Assembly (NCBI GenBank): GCA_900550595.1 | Contig: URTB01000097.1 | Span: 1 to 5,631 of the forward strand | From: an uncultured Collinsella sp. | GTDB lineage: Bacteria; Actinomycetota; Coriobacteriia; Coriobacteriales; Coriobacteriaceae | Reading direction: 5' to 3' | DNA length: 5,631 nucleotides | Shown here: piece after piece, positions 5,099 to 5,631 of the stretch | How positions within the stretch are numbered: position 1 is the first letter of the stretch | Layout of the letters: each line of letters begins with the position of its first letter | Notes under the pieces: model-generated | What the model saw: the letters and a program-made list of their open reading frames with translations, nothing else | What the model was told of the DNA's origin: nothing | Databases searched by the model: none | Made by a program: the position numbers and the translations under genes

Positions 5099-5144
5099 CA
5101 AAAAGCTGTTTATTGAAACGCTGCAATTTATTAAAACGCTCCAT
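5094..5144 (-). CDS. Possible 16-codon leader micro-ORF upstream of ndk
   Basis: An ATG at 5144 opens a frame that ends at TAA (5094-5096) and encodes MERFNKLQRFNKQLFV. The six-residue unit (E/Q)RFNK(L/Q) is present twice because the DNA carries an 18-bp tandem repeat. If transcription begins at the distal promoter near 5164, this frame lies in the ndk leader. The ribosome binding site is poor (only a weak GAAGTG upstream), and such a short frame can arise by chance, so translation is speculative. Confidence 0.2.
   Translation of the reverse strand: MERFNKLQRFNKQLFV
5109..5140. repeat. Tandem 14-mer repeat, 18-bp period
   Basis: TTTATTGAAACGCT (5109-5122) and TTTATTAAAACGCT (5127-5140) differ at one of 14 positions and are separated by GCAA. 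The AT-rich direct repeat lies upstream of the proximal ndk promoter. It could be a pair of operator half-sites, an A/T-rich activating element, or a small duplication. Its reading as a duplicated peptide unit is noted under the micro-ORF. Confidence 0.55.
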
Positions 5145-5170
5145 ATGTGTCACTTCTGTTTCGAAGCCCG

Positions 5171-5198
5171 ATTAGAGTACCATCCGACCGCCCATCAA
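5171..5198 (-). promoter_or_regulatory. Candidate distal ndk promoter
   Basis: On the minus strand TTGATG (5193-5198) and TCTAAT (5171-5176) are 16 bp apart and match 4/6 and 5/6 consensus positions. The start site would be near 5164, giving ndk a leader of about 157 nt that spans the tandem repeat and the micro-ORF. The box match is better than that of the proximal candidate, though the spacing is one short of optimal. Confidence 0.4.
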
Positions 5199-5306
5199 CC
5201 GCATCGAACCGAGCGGACGGTCGGTTGTCGCCCGTGAACGCACCCCCTTCACAACCTGCCCAAAGGTCCTACAGAACTTCTCGACAAGCCCCTCCCCCAT
5301 AGCAAC

Positions 5307-5340
5307 AAAATACGGACGCCCGCAACAGCAGACGCCCGTA
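5307..5340 (-). terminator. argH intrinsic terminator
   Basis: Read leftward, TACGGGCGTC (5340 to 5331) pairs with GGCGTCCGTA (5320 to 5311) as a 10-bp stem with two G-U pairs and a 10-nt loop. TTTTGTTG follows (plus-strand A run 5307-5310). It begins about 50 nt past the argH stop and should separate argH from ndk. Confidence 0.75.
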
Positions 5341-5391
5341 AAAGCAAAAACGATTTATCAATAAATGGCCAAAGCCGCTTCAGCCAAACCC

Positions 5392-5631
5392 TTACTTTGC
5401 CCCGTGGCCCATCTCGACGACCTTAGTCAGCGATCCAAACACGCCCTCGTCGGCCACGAGCTGCGCCTCGGCACGCTGCAGCTGCACGGCAACGGCGGCA
5501 GGGGCGGTACCGCCCTCGGTCGTGCGGGCGGCGACAATCGACGGGATGTCGAGCGCCTCGGTAATATCACGCTCAAAGAGCGGGCTTGCCTCCTGGAACA
5601 CCTCAAACGGCAGGTCCTCAAGATTGCAGCC
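5392..5631 (-). CDS. argH: Argininosuccinate lyase, C-terminal 79 residues (cut by window edge)
   Basis: ArgH splits argininosuccinate into arginine and fumarate, the last step of arginine synthesis, and acts as a soluble homotetramer. Only the C-terminal helical domain is visible. The frame is open to the window edge, and numbering here starts at the first visible residue. The stretch LEDLPFEVFQEASPLFERDI (4-23) matches the family's conserved segment leading to the last helices. ARTTEGGTAP (35-44) matches its characteristic Arg/Gly-Gly-Thr/Ala-Pro turn, and a final amphipathic helix follows. The catalytic histidine and the flexible serine loop lie outside the window, so activity cannot be judged. 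The stop is TAA at 5392-5394, followed by an intrinsic terminator. Related lyase-superfamily enzymes (fumarase C, adenylosuccinate lyase) have different C-terminal sequences. No other arginine gene is visible; argG would be expected upstream, off the window. Confidence 0.85.
   Translation of the reverse strand, partial: GCNLEDLPFEVFQEASPLFERDITEALDIPSIVAARTTEGGTAPAAVAVQLQRAEAQLVADEGVFGSLTKVVEMGHGAK

Larger units (their letters stand above)
5007..5391. other. 385-bp intergenic region between argH and ndk
   Basis: No convincing gene of ordinary size lies here. From right to left it holds the argH terminator (5307-5340), a featureless C-rich stretch on the plus strand (about 5225-5300), an inverted repeat CCGACCG/CGGTCGG (5184-5190 and 5218-5224), two ndk promoter candidates, the tandem 14-mer repeat with the micro-ORF, and the ndk ribosome binding site. 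I checked 5141-5300 for a tRNA-like cloverleaf or riboswitch signature and recognised none. Confidence 0.55.

Noticed and set aside
5141..5300. Possible tRNA or riboswitch in the argH-ndk gap
   Set aside because: I found no acceptor/T-loop pattern and no known aptamer core; only isolated inverted repeats are present.

Overview
The window looks like a chromosomal housekeeping stretch from a high-GC, gut-type actinobacterium. Coriobacteriia, and Collinsella in particular, is my best guess. The basis is the strong G/C preference at codon third positions, the AT-richer intergenic gaps, the use of TTG and GTG starts, and the S1, Ndk and CyuA-type protein sequences. The placement comes from recognition alone, without a database search.

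Layout from left to right: (1) The 5' three quarters of rpsA (ribosomal protein S1) run leftward off the window edge from a TTG start. (2) A 314-bp divergent gap holds a candidate rpsA promoter, a 9-bp inverted repeat across that promoter, and a leader hairpin that could cover the rpsA ribosome binding site. (3) A rightward HAD-superfamily hydrolase of 252 aa has all four catalytic motifs. (4) A convergent gap of about 190 bp holds two striking inverted repeats: a 98-bp structured element with 27/28-nt arms, and a perfect 12-bp hairpin touching the next gene's stop codon. (5) A leftward L-cysteine desulfidase of the CyuA/YhaM family has a good promoter. (6) A rightward ribose-5-phosphate isomerase B (rpiB) follows. 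(7) Two GC-rich hairpins form terminators for the convergent rpiB and ndk. (8) A leftward nucleoside diphosphate kinase (ndk) follows. (9) A 385-bp gap carries ndk promoter candidates, a tandem 18-bp repeat that coincides with a 16-codon micro-ORF, and the argH terminator. (10) The last 79 codons of argH (argininosuccinate lyase) run leftward from the right edge.

The genes do not form one pathway or operon. Each appears to be its own transcription unit, separated by divergent promoters or convergent terminators. They cover translation (S1), carbon and nucleotide metabolism (RpiB, Ndk), arginine synthesis (ArgH), cysteine breakdown to pyruvate, ammonia and sulfide (CyuA) and an orphan phosphatase. 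I see no CRISPR array, transposase, phage gene or defence system, and no clear new multigene system. What is least explained is non-coding: the 98-bp hairpin element, the rpsA leader structure, and the repeat/micro-ORF region upstream of ndk.
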